DNA of 64,000 nt from Hahnella lacustris (GCA_965194655.1 OZ239148.1:744001-808000), one strand, 5' to 3'; positions 33,001-41,103 are shown, numbered from the stretch's first letter. Made by a program: numbers and translations. Notes: generated by a model not told the origin, from the letters alone.

Positions 33001-33207
33001 TTGGTCACAGCCTTGGCGTTGGCGCCACTTTTATTCGAGGCGGAGCAACCGGGTACCGAGATACTGCATCCCGTAGCGGTAGTGATTTTCAGTGGGTTGC
33101 TGAGCTCCACCCTCTTGGATTCATTTCTCACGCCGGTGATGTTCTGGGTATTTGGGCGCAGAGATTCAGAGAAGCTCGTTCGCGAGTCAGAGGCAGTTAA
33201 TTTTTAA
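30088..33207 (+). CDS. Heavy-metal efflux RND pump (CzcA/CusA family)
   Basis: A 1039-residue inner-membrane proton-driven pump with twelve helices and two large periplasmic loops. VFPDLNKPTVTIMTEAGGMA is the family start of the first loop. The proton-relay helix reads GLVDDAIVDVEN, with D404 and E411 matching the essential acids of CzcA and CusA. The position equivalent to CzcA D402 is Ala398, as in CusA-type pumps. RIDHMLSGVRAQIAIKIYG in the second loop is CzcA-like. Length is normal. AGGAG seven bases before the ATG. The metal cannot be fixed by sequence: zinc, cobalt, cadmium, nickel or copper are all possible. Confidence 0.88.
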   Translation: MFTWILEGSLKNRLFVVLASLVVMAYGVFTLSHTGVDVFPDLNKPTVTIMTEAGGMAAEEVEQLITFPLESTINGLPGVEGVRSVSSAGLSFLYVTFGWEMDLYRARQLVAERINSMEESLPGGVVPRMGPISSVMGEIMQIAIPIDTNKISLMQVREYADWVLRPRLMSIPGVAQVIPIGGEVRQFQVQPDTVRMARLAISYSDLEAALKGFSANTSGGFLELNGREYLIRNLGQTSRLDDLRNLAISARDGQVVKLRQIASVEFAAAIKRGDGGFGGRPAVILGVQKQPTADTISLTQSIESALGELKAGLPAGMDAPRVTFRQASFIEASISNLNGKLVAASVFVALTLFVFLGTVRPTIIALTAIPVSICVTALVFGYFGLTINTMTLGGLAIAIGGLVDDAIVDVENIIRRLRMNNQLNGPPRLPPLEVVRRASLEVRSGILYATVIIVLVFLPLFFLPGIEGRLFVPLGVAFIASTLASLLVSVTITPVLAYYLIPSMRSLHHGDTRFLTWLKTHYVTVLRKVMATPKRALQLGLAGVVLAVAAVPFFPTSFLPPFNEGTLLVGMRLNPGVTLSESSALASEAERLLGQVPEVAYVGRRSGRAELDEHAEGVHVSEIDIGLISSGEMKRSMTEVQADIRDRLRNLPAAVAIGQPISHRIDHMLSGVRAQIAIKIYGEDLDQLRAQAEMLRSRLAGLPGLVDLEVEKQVLAPQIKIRVDQQRVAQYGLSSSQLTGVLQSLVGGEKVTQIMEQGRRFALVVRVPESARGPQGLGNLMIDTPSGRVPLSLLAEIEESDGPNQISRDDGKRRIVLSANTQGRALSSVVTDIRKVSAEIRLPEGFYITIGGQFEAQERASRLVLMLSVVSLVMMFVVLHARYQSWRLSALIMANIPLALVGSVMGLALSGQPLSIAALIGFVTLAGISVRNGILKVSHYLNLMRQEGEQFDQKMIIRGSLERLAPVLMTALVTALALAPLLFEAEQPGTEILHPVAVVIFSGLLSSTLLDSFLTPVMFWVFGRRDSEKLVRESEAVNF

Positions 33208-33231
33208 CTTTTCAACAGGAGTCTTCATTCA

Positions 33232-33609
33232 ATGAAAAAATTCATCTTGGCATTCCTAGTAGGAGTTGGTTTTCAGATGTCAGCCGTCGCAGGTCCTGGT
33301 CATGACCATGGAAAGGACCATAAGCCCATGCATGGAGGGCTGTTTTACCAGGCCGCCCATGACTATGAGCTGTTGATAAAAGACGGCGAAGCGCGTCTTT
33401 ATGTGACGGATCATGGCAATGTGGTGGACCTGGCAGGCGCCAGCGCCAAGCTCACCGTCTTGGAGGGGTCTCAAAAGACGGAGGTGCAGCTTAAATCAGC
33501 CGGAGCCTATTTCTCGGGCGGATTTGCGAAGACTCCCGCCAAGGGGGCTAAGGCGGTGGTTCAGCTCAAGATTGGCGGAGAGTCATCTACTGCTCGGTTT
33601 AAGTTTTGA
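33232..33609 (+). CDS. Periplasmic protein with GPGHDHG tag, last gene of RND operon
   Basis: A 125-residue exported protein: signal peptide, mature N-terminus GPGHDHGKDHKPMHGG (residues 21-36), then a small beta domain YELLIKDGEARLYVTDHGNV like the one in the 28513-29043 product. It probably binds metal in the periplasm for the pump. AGGAG is eleven bases before the ATG. The stop is five bases from the CCA end of the convergent tRNA-Val gene, so the operon runs right up to the attachment site. No terminator fits in the gap. Confidence 0.6.
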   Translation: MKKFILAFLVGVGFQMSAVAGPGHDHGKDHKPMHGGLFYQAAHDYELLIKDGEARLYVTDHGNVVDLAGASAKLTVLEGSQKTEVQLKSAGAYFSGGFAKTPAKGAKAVVQLKIGGESSTARFKF

Positions 33610-33614
33610 TTTGA

Positions 33615-33689
33615 TGGTGGACGGCACAGGGTTCGAACCTGTGACCCCTGCCGTGTGAAGGCAGTGCTCTACCACTGAGCTAGCCGTCC
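33615..33689 (-). tRNA. tRNA-Val(CAC)
   Basis: Read on the minus strand, all arms pair: acceptor GGACGGC with GCCGTCC, D stem GCTC with GAGC, anticodon stem CTGCC with GGCAG, T stem ACAGG with CCTGT around TTCGAAC. The loop TTCACAC gives anticodon CAC (33655-33657), reading Val codon GUG. The discriminator is A and CCA is encoded. A -10-like GATAAT lies 14 bases upstream (33703-33708). The 3' 46 bases are repeated exactly at 26428-26473, so this gene is an integration target whose 3' end was restored by the inserted element. Confidence 0.95.
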
Positions 33690-33744
33690 AAGTGGCGGAG
33701 TCATTATCTCACAACGGCCGGTCTAAGGGCGGCGCATCTCCGCG

Positions 33745-35001
33745 CTATGTGCCCATAAGCCACTCTGCGAAGGCTGGATCGGTCCACCATGAAAGCCCAA
33801 GACATAAGGTCATCATGGCCAACAGGGTTGCCGCAATCCACATGGCATACCTTGGTCCACCGGACCCAAAGGCCACAAACGTCTTGGCTACCGCACTGGA
33901 GGCAAGCACCCCAAAAATGCCCATCATGCAGAGCTCAATTGACGTGGTGTCGAGCAGACTCAATTGGCCAATGCTAGCGGCAGCAGAGTGGGCCTCGGCA
34001 GCGCCCACCAAAATGGCTGCCGCCAGCGCACTCTCCTCTCCCAGCCAGTGGCGCAGGGCAATGGCAAGCAGCGACGATCCACCGATGAGCCCCGCGAGTC
34101 CAAGGGCATGGCGAAGCTGAACGGGTGGCGCAGTGTCCTTGGGCTCCTGCCCACCAGGCCCCCTTCTGAGTCCAAGAATCGCCACGACAGTCAGGAACAG
34201 GCCACCGAGCAGGATTGGGGCGGCCAGGCGTGTTGCCAGGCTGGGGGCTGTCGCCAGAATCACAAGAAAGAGCAGCGACAGTGAGGAGAGATTCGCCAAA
34301 AGTGCTGCGCTCAGGCATGGCGCCAGAGGCTGATGTTGATGGCGGTATCGACGGCCCATGTCCCCAACGGCGACGACAGAGGAGACGAATCCGGCAAAGA
34401 GGCCTGCAACGGCTGGACCCCAACGGTGTCCAAACACCCGGCTGGCCGCATGTCCCAGGAGGTTGACCGTCATGACCAAGACCACGACGCGCCAGAGGGC
34501 TGCAAGGTTCAGTGCCCCCCAGGGGTCGATGGGCGTTTCGGGCAGGAGCGGCAGCGCGATCAAGGCTGAGGCCGCCAGCAGCAGCCCACCGGTGACCTCT
34601 TCCTCTCGAATCGCCTCGCGACTGAACCGATGCACGGGCACTTTTGCGCGAAGCAGAATGGCGATGCCGACCGCCAGAGCAGCGGAGAGTCCCGTGAACT
34701 CATGGGCCAGAGCGCCCAAGAGGCAGGTCGCCAGGAGTGCAACCTCTCCCGTGAGTCCGGGTGAGGCCTGAGCTCGGTCGCGGTAGCCCGTCCAGATCAG
34801 CACCGAGACGGCGCAAAGGGTCACCAGAAAGACCCAGGGCCCGAGCACCCAGGACACGGCACCCGCAAGCGCCACCAGGGTATGCGTTCGGATGCCTGCC
34901 ACGGGGGGGCTCTGTGGGTGAGCGCGCTCGCGAACGAGCCCAATCAGCAAGCCAATCCCTAGGGCGGTGAGCCAAGCCAAGGCGTATGGGGGGATCGACA
35001 C
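33745..35001 (-). CDS. MgtC/SapB family membrane protein with DUF4010
   Basis: A 418-residue protein with eleven or so membrane helices. The N-terminal ALGIGLLIGLVRERAHPQSP followed by AGIRTHTLVALAGA is the MgtC/SapB pattern. The C-terminal two thirds correspond to the DUF4010 extension, including AGLFAGFVSSVVAVGDMGRR. MgtC proteins help survival in low magnesium by acting on ATP synthase or transporters; the function of the long forms is not established. It reads in the same direction as the tRNA-Val gene, upstream of it. The start is an ATG with no strong ribosome binding site. Confidence 0.8.
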   Translation of the reverse strand: MSIPPYALAWLTALGIGLLIGLVRERAHPQSPPVAGIRTHTLVALAGAVSWVLGPWVFLVTLCAVSVLIWTGYRDRAQASPGLTGEVALLATCLLGALAHEFTGLSAALAVGIAILLRAKVPVHRFSREAIREEEVTGGLLLAASALIALPLLPETPIDPWGALNLAALWRVVVLVMTVNLLGHAASRVFGHRWGPAVAGLFAGFVSSVVAVGDMGRRYRHQHQPLAPCLSAALLANLSSLSLLFLVILATAPSLATRLAAPILLGGLFLTVVAILGLRRGPGGQEPKDTAPPVQLRHALGLAGLIGGSSLLAIALRHWLGEESALAAAILVGAAEAHSAAASIGQLSLLDTTSIELCMMGIFGVLASSAVAKTFVAFGSGGPRYAMWIAATLLAMMTLCLGLSWWTDPAFAEWLMGT

Positions 35002-35045
35002 GAGGTCAGTATCGCATGGGCTATTGAGGGGTCTAAACTAGAGGG

Positions 35046-35321
35046 ATGAAACATTCCATCCAAATCGAGAACCTCAAGTGTGGGGGCTGTGCCACCACCA
35101 TCACCCATGGGCTCACGGCCATGGAGGGCGTGACTGAGGTGTTGGTGGATCACGAACAAAACCGCGTGACCTTCAGTGCCGATCTTTCAAAGCTCTCTTT
35201 GGTGAAAGAAAAGCTGGCCTCCTTGGGATACCCCGAGCAGGGGTCGGTCTCGGGGCTGACAGCAGGGCTGGCGACAGCCAAATCGTTCGTGAGCTGCGCC
35301 ATTGGCCGCGTGAAATCCTAA
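35046..35321 (+). CDS. Small heavy-metal-associated (HMA) domain protein
   Basis: A 91-residue cytoplasmic protein starting MKHSIQIENLKCGGCATTI, with the metal-binding pair C12-C15 and the VTEVLVDHEQNRVTF strand of the HMA fold. Such proteins act as copper or zinc chaperones. The last 25 residues extend past the normal 65-residue domain. Its stop overlaps the gltX start by one base (TAATG), so it is cotranslated with gltX, an unusual place for a metal chaperone. Confidence 0.8.
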   Translation: MKHSIQIENLKCGGCATTITHGLTAMEGVTEVLVDHEQNRVTFSADLSKLSLVKEKLASLGYPEQGSVSGLTAGLATAKSFVSCAIGRVKS

Positions 35322-36718
35322 TGCGGCCGGTTCGCACGCGCTTTGCGCCCAGCCCGACTGGCTACCTTCATGTGGGTGGTGCCCGCACCGCACTCTATTG
35401 CTGGGCTTTTGCTCGGCATCATCGGGGTGAGTTCATTCTTCGCATTGAAGACACCGACCTGGAGCGCTCCACCCCTGAGGCCGTTCAGGCCATTCTGGAC
35501 GGCATGAAGTGGTTGGGGTTACACCCCGACGAGGGCCCGTTCTACCAGATGCAGCGCATGGACCGATACCGGGCCGTGCTCGCAGATCTGCTGGCCAAAG
35601 GGCTCGCCTATCCTTGTTACACGAGTCCAGCAGAGCTTGACGCGATGCGAGAGGACCAGAGAGCCCGAGGTCTCAAGCCCCGGTATGACGGTCGCTGGCG
35701 TCCAGAGCACGCTGCGCGCAAAGGATTGGTACCTCCGCCGGGCGTTCAGCCTGTCATTCGGTTTCGCAACCCCGATGAGGGGGTGGTGAGTTGGGTGGAT
35801 GGGGTCAAGGGTCGGATTGCGATCAGCAACGAGGAACTGGACGACCTCATCATCGCCCGCCCGGACGGCACTCCGACCTATAATTTTTGTGTGGTCGTCG
35901 ATGACATGGACATGCAGATCAGTCATGTCATTCGTGGCGACGATCACATCAACAACACGCCCCGACAGATCAACATCATGAAGGCCCTGGGGGCGGAGTT
36001 GCCCGAGTACGCCCACCTGCCCATGATCCATGGTCCCGATGGTGAGAAGCTCTCCAAGCGACATGGTGCTGTCTCTGTGATCCAGTACGACGAGGACGGC
36101 TATCTGCCGGAGGCCCTTCTCAATTATCTGGCTCGCTTGGGTTGGAGCCATGGCGACGATGAGATCTTCACCATGGACCAGCTTATTGAGTGGTTCACCC
36201 TAGAGAGCTGCAGCAAGTCGGCCGCTCAGTTCGACTTTGAAAAGCTCAAGTGGCTCAACAATCAATATCTACGCCAGCGCGACGGGGTGGAGCTCGCACA
36301 GTGGGTGGGCGCCAGGTTAAGCGCGCAGGGCATGGATGTGGAGGCGGGTCCCAATCTCACGAGCGTCTGCGATCTGCTGAAGGACCGCGCCAATACCTTG
36401 ATTGAGCTCGCACAGTCCGCACATATGTTTTATGAAGATTCCAACCCCGACCCTGCTGCTCTGGCGGAGAGACTGCAAGGCCAGGTGCCCGACGCCTTGA
36501 AGGCCCTTGCAGCTCGGTTGCCCGATGCGTTCGATGCCTCCCATGCCTCCACCCTGATGAAACAGGTGCTCGCAGACTTCAGCCTCAAGATGCCTCAGTT
36601 AGCGATGGCGTTGAGGCTGGTGCTCATGGGTCGGACTGAGACTCCCTCCATCGATCAGGTGCTGGCGGTCCTCGGGGCTGCTCGTGTTCGCGCAGCCGTG
36701 GCGCGTCACCTCTCATAA
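35321..36718 (+). CDS. gltX: Glutamyl-tRNA synthetase
   Basis: A 465-residue class I synthetase that charges tRNA-Glu. The ATP-binding HIGH-type motif is in APSPTGYLHVGGARTALY, and the KMSKS-type loop reads GEKLSKRHGAVS near residue 240. The Glu-binding segment RIEDTDLERSTPEA is present. Length is normal for a single-copy bacterial GltX. The start overlaps the HMA gene stop by one base. The anticodon-binding domain occupies the last 150 residues. Confidence 0.97.
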   Translation: MRPVRTRFAPSPTGYLHVGGARTALYCWAFARHHRGEFILRIEDTDLERSTPEAVQAILDGMKWLGLHPDEGPFYQMQRMDRYRAVLADLLAKGLAYPCYTSPAELDAMREDQRARGLKPRYDGRWRPEHAARKGLVPPPGVQPVIRFRNPDEGVVSWVDGVKGRIAISNEELDDLIIARPDGTPTYNFCVVVDDMDMQISHVIRGDDHINNTPRQINIMKALGAELPEYAHLPMIHGPDGEKLSKRHGAVSVIQYDEDGYLPEALLNYLARLGWSHGDDEIFTMDQLIEWFTLESCSKSAAQFDFEKLKWLNNQYLRQRDGVELAQWVGARLSAQGMDVEAGPNLTSVCDLLKDRANTLIELAQSAHMFYEDSNPDPAALAERLQGQVPDALKALAARLPDAFDASHASTLMKQVLADFSLKMPQLAMALRLVLMGRTETPSIDQVLAVLGAARVRAAVARHLS

Positions 36719-36739
36719 CCCAGGAAAGCCGCTCTCATC

Positions 36740-37843
36740 ATGTCCGGAAATACCTTTGGCCATCTTTTTTGCGTGACCTCTTTCGGGGAGTCACATGGGC
36801 CGGCCATCGGCTGCGTCGTGGACGGATGCCCCCCGGGGATGGCTCTGAGCGAGGCTGATATTCAGCCCGAACTCGATCGCAGGCGGCCGGGTACTTCACG
36901 ACATGTCACGCAGCGCCAAGAGCCCGACACGGTGGAGATTCTCTCTGGTGTCTTTGAGGGCAAAACGACCGGTGCGCCCATTGCTCTGCTCATTCGAAAT
37001 CAAGATCAGCGCAGCAAGGACTACGGCGACATTGCACAAACCTTTCGCCCGGGGCATGCCGACTACACCTATCTGCACAAGTACGGCATTCGCGACTATC
37101 GGGGGGGAGGGCGTTCCTCTGCGCGTGAGACCGCCGTGCGCGTCGCCGCTGCGGCCATCGCAAAGAAGTGGCTCTCAGAGCGGTTTGGGATCACGATTCG
37201 TGGATACATGGCGCAATTAGGCGAGATTCCCATTGCATTCGAGGATTGGAGCCATGTGACGAACAACCCCTTCTTTGCGCCCAACGCCTCACAGGTCGAA
37301 TCGCTTGAGGCCTACATGGACCAGCTTCGCAGAGATGGCGATTCCTGCGGTGCAAAGATCTGCGTGGAGGCCTCCGGGGTGCCGTTGGGCTGGGGCGAGC
37401 CGGTCTTCGACCGACTGGATGCCGACATTGCCTACGCCATGATGGGCATCAATGCCGTCAAGGGTGTAGAGATTGGCGCTGGCTTTGCCAGTGTGGCTCA
37501 GCGAGGCTCGGTGCATGGAGATGAGCTCACCCCTGAGGGATTCCTGACCAATCATGCAGGTGGCGTTTTGGGTGGGATTTCAACCGGGCAGCCTCTGACC
37601 GTGGCCATTGCCATCAAGCCCACCTCAAGCATTCGCACTCCTCGGCGCTCCATCGATGTCTCAGGAGCCCCTACCGTGGTGGAGACACACGGGCGCCACG
37701 ATCCCTGTGTCGGCATTCGAGCCACGCCGATTGCCGAGGCGATGCTGGCCTTGGTCCTCATCGACCACGCCCTTCGTCACCGCGCTCAGAATGCGGACGT
37801 ACAGGTCAGTACGCCCGTCATTGCTGGCCAAGCCCCTCAGTAA
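36740..37843 (+). CDS. aroC: Chorismate synthase
   Basis: A 367-residue enzyme that makes chorismate from 5-enolpyruvylshikimate 3-phosphate, using reduced FMN. Signatures: GESHGPAIGCVVDGCPPG, then RRPGTSRHVTQRQEPDTVEI, then RDYRGGGRSSARETAVRVAA and GGISTGQPLTVAIAIKPTSS. It completes the shikimate pathway that feeds the trp genes downstream. It follows gltX by 21 bases in the same direction; AGGAAAG precedes the ATG. Confidence 0.97.
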   Translation: MSGNTFGHLFCVTSFGESHGPAIGCVVDGCPPGMALSEADIQPELDRRRPGTSRHVTQRQEPDTVEILSGVFEGKTTGAPIALLIRNQDQRSKDYGDIAQTFRPGHADYTYLHKYGIRDYRGGGRSSARETAVRVAAAAIAKKWLSERFGITIRGYMAQLGEIPIAFEDWSHVTNNPFFAPNASQVESLEAYMDQLRRDGDSCGAKICVEASGVPLGWGEPVFDRLDADIAYAMMGINAVKGVEIGAGFASVAQRGSVHGDELTPEGFLTNHAGGVLGGISTGQPLTVAIAIKPTSSIRTPRRSIDVSGAPTVVETHGRHDPCVGIRATPIAEAMLALVLIDHALRHRAQNADVQVSTPVIAGQAPQ

Positions 37844-37858
37844 TCCCACCTTATTTCT

Positions 37859-39007
37859 ATGTTCTCGACGCCCGTTCGTCGGATCTCGGCTTTTTTCGCG
37901 ACGTACTTCGCTTACGTGGGCCTCTTTGCCCCATTTCTCTCCCTCTGGCTCAACGGGCGGGGGTTCTCACCCTCCGAGATTGGCGTCCTGATCTCCCCCA
38001 TGCAATGGACCCGGGTGATCGGTCCGCCAGCCTGGGGTTATCTCGCTGACCACGCGCCTCCGGATCGAGTCCCGCGCATCATCCAGTGGTCTGCCTTCGG
38101 TGCCTTGATCTCGGGCGGTTTTCTGCTTCTCGACCTTCCTTTTTGGTGGCTCTTTGGCGTGCTCTTTGTGATGGCGCTGTTTCTGAGTGGTCATGTCCCT
38201 ATCACCGAGTCCTTGGCCATGCAGGAGAGCCGGGGTGACCTGGGCCAATATGGCCGGATGCGAGTCTGGGGCTCGCTGGGCTTCGTCGTTGCCGTGCTGC
38301 TGGGGGGCATGTGGTTTGACTGGGTGGGCATGGAGGCTTTGCCGCTGACACTGATGGCCTTGTTGCTGGTGGCAGGCATTGTGGCGTTTTGGCTGCCGGC
38401 CCGAGAGGTCCACGAGCTGGCCCCCCAGGCTGGTGCCTTCTCTCAGGCCCTCAAAGAGCCACGGGTTCGGCGCTTTCTGCTCGCTTCTTGCTTTATGTTG
38501 CTGGCTCACGCGCCGCTCTACACCCTGTTCTCTCTGTGGCTCGAGCAGCAGGGCTACAGTCGCACCGAGATTGGGGTGCTCTGGACAGTAGGGGTTTTGG
38601 CGGAAATTGCCTTCTTTCGAGTCCAGCGTCCGCTGTTTGATCGGCTGGGGGTGGTCTTGAGCTGGAGGCTGTCCTATGCGGTCGCTGCGCTGCGGTTTGC
38701 CCTCTTGGCGCTCTCAGGCGGGAACCTGTGGGTGATTCTCATCACGCAGCTGATGCATGCCATTACTTTCGGTGCGCACCACAGCGCCTCGATGTCACTC
38801 GTTCGGGAGTGGTTCCCCCGCCAAGCCCAGGCCCGAGGCCAGGCCCTCTACACCATGTCGTCCTACGGCGTCGGGGGAAGCTTGGGAGGGATTGCCGCTG
38901 GCTGGGTTTTTGAGTGGGTTTCGCCTGAGGCCACCTTCTTCATGGCCGCCGGATTTGCCTTGATGGGCTTGGTTCTGGCCAGCATGGGGGGCGACCGCAA
39001 GGCATAA
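37859..39007 (+). CDS. MFS transporter, HcaT/MFS_1-like
   Basis: A 382-residue carrier with twelve membrane helices. The opening FFATYFAYVGLFAPFLSLWL and the loop QYGRMRVWGSLGFVVAV match the subfamily of the E. coli phenylpropionate carrier HcaT and sugar carrier LacY-like proteins. The substrate is not known and no catabolic genes are close. It follows aroC by 15 bases. No clear ribosome binding site precedes the ATG. Confidence 0.8.
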   Translation: MFSTPVRRISAFFATYFAYVGLFAPFLSLWLNGRGFSPSEIGVLISPMQWTRVIGPPAWGYLADHAPPDRVPRIIQWSAFGALISGGFLLLDLPFWWLFGVLFVMALFLSGHVPITESLAMQESRGDLGQYGRMRVWGSLGFVVAVLLGGMWFDWVGMEALPLTLMALLLVAGIVAFWLPAREVHELAPQAGAFSQALKEPRVRRFLLASCFMLLAHAPLYTLFSLWLEQQGYSRTEIGVLWTVGVLAEIAFFRVQRPLFDRLGVVLSWRLSYAVAALRFALLALSGGNLWVILITQLMHAITFGAHHSASMSLVREWFPRQAQARGQALYTMSSYGVGGSLGGIAAGWVFEWVSPEATFFMAAGFALMGLVLASMGGDRKA

Positions 39008-39040
39008 TGACGGTTTCGTGTCAATTCTCCCGAGCCGCTT

Positions 39041-40441
39041 ATGCCCACGCTTTACGACAAACTCTTCGAGGAACATGTGGTCCATCGCCAAGACGATGGG
39101 ACCTGCATTGTCTACATCGACCGTCATCTGGTCCACGAGGTCACCAGCCCTCAGGCATTTGAGGGCCTTGAGATGGCGGGCCGCCCGCTCTGGAGAAACT
39201 CTGCAAATCTGGCTGTGGTGGACCATAACGTGCCCACCACCGATCGCAGCAAAGGCATTGCCGATCCCGTTTCCAGGCTTCAGGTAGAGACCCTTGACCA
39301 GAACGTGGTTAAGTTCAACATCAAGTACTTCAACATCACAGATCAGCGGCAAGGCATCGTCCATGTCATTGGGCCTGAGCAGGGCGCAACGCTCCCCGGC
39401 ATGACCGTGGTCTGCGGCGATTCCCACACGTCCACTCACGGTGCGCTGGCCTGTCTTGCCTTCGGGATTGGCACCTCTGAAGTGGAGCATGTCCTGGCCA
39501 CTCAGTGTCTGCTGATGAAAAAAGCCAAGAATCTTTTGGTGCGCGTAGAGGGCACGCTGGGTCCTGGTGTCACCGCCAAAGACGTCGTGCTCGCGATCAT
39601 TGGAAAGATTGGTACGGCGGGTGGCACAGGCTATGCGATTGAATTCGGGGGCAGTGCCATTCGCGGATTGAGCATGGAGGGGCGTATGACTCTGTGCAAT
39701 ATGGCCATTGAGGCTGGTGCACGTGCGGGCATGGTGGCCTTCGATGAGAAGACGGAGGCCTATGTGAAAGGCAAGCCCTTGGCTCCGACTGGGGCCGCAT
39801 GGGACCAGGCCCTGGCCTATTGGAAGACACTGCACACCGACGCTGACGCGGTCTTTGATCGGGTCGTGGAACTCAAGGCGGAAGACATCGAACCCCAGGT
39901 GACCTGGGGCACGTCCCCTGAAATGGTCCTGTCGGTGGGCTCGCGAGTCCCAGATCCTGCTAGCGCAACCGATCCCATGGTGCGAGAGGGCATGGAGCGC
40001 GCGCTGGCCTACATGAATCTGAAGGCCAATATGCCCATCACCGATATTCAGGTGGATAAAGTCTTTATTGGCTCCTGCACAAATTCGCGAATTGAAGACA
40101 TGCGTGCCGCAGCGGCTGTAGCCAAGGGCCGAAAGAAGGCCGCCAACGTCAAGCTCGCCTTGGTGGTGCCCGGATCGGGCCTGGTGAAGGCGCAGGCAGA
40201 GGCAGAAGGTCTGGACAAGATTTTTATTGACGCCGGTTTTGAATGGCGTGAGCCGGGCTGCTCGATGTGTCTGGCCATGAACGCAGATCGGCTCGAGCCG
40301 GGTGAGCGGTCTGCCTCCACCAGCAACCGAAACTTTGAGGGGCGCCAAGGCGCCGGTGGCCGAACCCACCTCGTCTCCCCTGCCATGGCGGCCGCAGCGG
40401 CCATCGCTGGACACTTTGTTGATGTGAGGACCCTGGCATGA
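39041..40441 (+). CDS. leuC: 3-isopropylmalate dehydratase large subunit
   Basis: A 466-residue aconitase-type enzyme of leucine synthesis, working as a complex with LeuD. The iron-sulfur cluster Cys are in GSCTNSRIEDM and EPGCSMCLAMN. The active-site segment CGDSHTSTHGALACLAFGIG is intact. It follows the MFS gene by 33 bases and overlaps leuD by four bases. It is the first gene of the long biosynthetic run that ends near 53343. Confidence 0.97.
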   Translation: MPTLYDKLFEEHVVHRQDDGTCIVYIDRHLVHEVTSPQAFEGLEMAGRPLWRNSANLAVVDHNVPTTDRSKGIADPVSRLQVETLDQNVVKFNIKYFNITDQRQGIVHVIGPEQGATLPGMTVVCGDSHTSTHGALACLAFGIGTSEVEHVLATQCLLMKKAKNLLVRVEGTLGPGVTAKDVVLAIIGKIGTAGGTGYAIEFGGSAIRGLSMEGRMTLCNMAIEAGARAGMVAFDEKTEAYVKGKPLAPTGAAWDQALAYWKTLHTDADAVFDRVVELKAEDIEPQVTWGTSPEMVLSVGSRVPDPASATDPMVREGMERALAYMNLKANMPITDIQVDKVFIGSCTNSRIEDMRAAAAVAKGRKKAANVKLALVVPGSGLVKAQAEAEGLDKIFIDAGFEWREPGCSMCLAMNADRLEPGERSASTSNRNFEGRQGAGGRTHLVSPAMAAAAAIAGHFVDVRTLA

Positions 40442-41103
40442 AACCCTTAACCATTCACGAGGGGGTTGTGGCCCCCATGGATCGCGCGAATGTGGATACC
40501 GACGCGATCATTCCCAAGCAGTTCCTCAAGAGCATCAAACGCACCGGTTTTGGGCCCAACCTATTCGATGCCTGGCGCTATCTGGACGAGGGTCAGCCAG
40601 GGATGGACAATGCCAAGCGTCCTCTCAACCCCGACTTCGTGCTGAATCAGCCTCGCTATCAGGGTGCGAGCGTTCTGATTGCGCGTCGCAATTTTGGCTG
40701 TGGATCCTCTCGTGAACATGCGCCTTGGGCGCTGGATGACTACGGGTTTCGAGTGGTGATTGCGCCCTCATATGCGGACATTTTCTACAACAACTGCTTC
40801 AAAAATGGGGTGCTGCCCATTGTGCTGTCCGAAGACGATCTGGAGGCTCTGTTCCAACAGACGGCTTCAACCGAGGGTTTCCGTCTCGTGATCGATCTCG
40901 AATCACAGACCGTGAAGACCACAGATGGCAGCTGGGTGCGCAGCTTCGAAGTCGATCCCTTCCGAAAGTATTGCCTGCTCAATGGCCTTGACGATATTGG
41001 CTTGACACTCCAGAAGGCAGATCTGATCAAGGCCTACGAGGCGAAGCGGCTTAGCGATAAACCCTGGTTGGGCACTGACTTGCACGGAGCCCTGCACGGA
41101 TGA
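40438..41103 (+). CDS. leuD: 3-isopropylmalate dehydratase small subunit
   Basis: A 221-residue swivel subunit with DTDAIIPKQFLKSIKRTGFG at the start and the conserved FGCGSSREHAPWALDDYG segment near residue 83. It pairs with LeuC to isomerise isopropylmalate. The ATG overlaps the leuC stop and its own stop overlaps the leuB start (ATGA both times). The entericidin gene that sits between leuC and leuD in some Burkholderia is absent. Confidence 0.97.
   Translation: MKPLTIHEGVVAPMDRANVDTDAIIPKQFLKSIKRTGFGPNLFDAWRYLDEGQPGMDNAKRPLNPDFVLNQPRYQGASVLIARRNFGCGSSREHAPWALDDYGFRVVIAPSYADIFYNNCFKNGVLPIVLSEDDLEALFQQTASTEGFRLVIDLESQTVKTTDGSWVRSFEVDPFRKYCLLNGLDDIGLTLQKADLIKAYEAKRLSDKPWLGTDLHGALHG

Larger units (their letters stand above)
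26428..33614. mobile_element. Inner integrase-less segment in tRNA-Val carrying a heavy-metal RND efflux operon
   Basis: The distance between matching positions of the exact repeat and the intact tRNA is 7187 bp. The whole content is a six-gene metal efflux operon plus a 265-bp leader. No integrase, relaxase or transposase is present, so movement would need help in trans, or the integrase has been lost. The last gene ends five bases from the tRNA CCA. Confidence 0.55.

Noticed and set aside
22072..33614. Integrase, transposase or phage structural genes
   Set aside because: Every frame over about 60 codons in the region was considered and none has recombinase or phage motifs; the mobility case rests only on the repeats and the promoter-like sequence.
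38795..40414. A 539-codon open frame on the minus strand across leuC
   Set aside because: It is antisense to leuC, whose iron-sulfur and active-site motifs are all intact. The antisense product is low-complexity and matches nothing; it arises from codon bias of a GC-rich gene.
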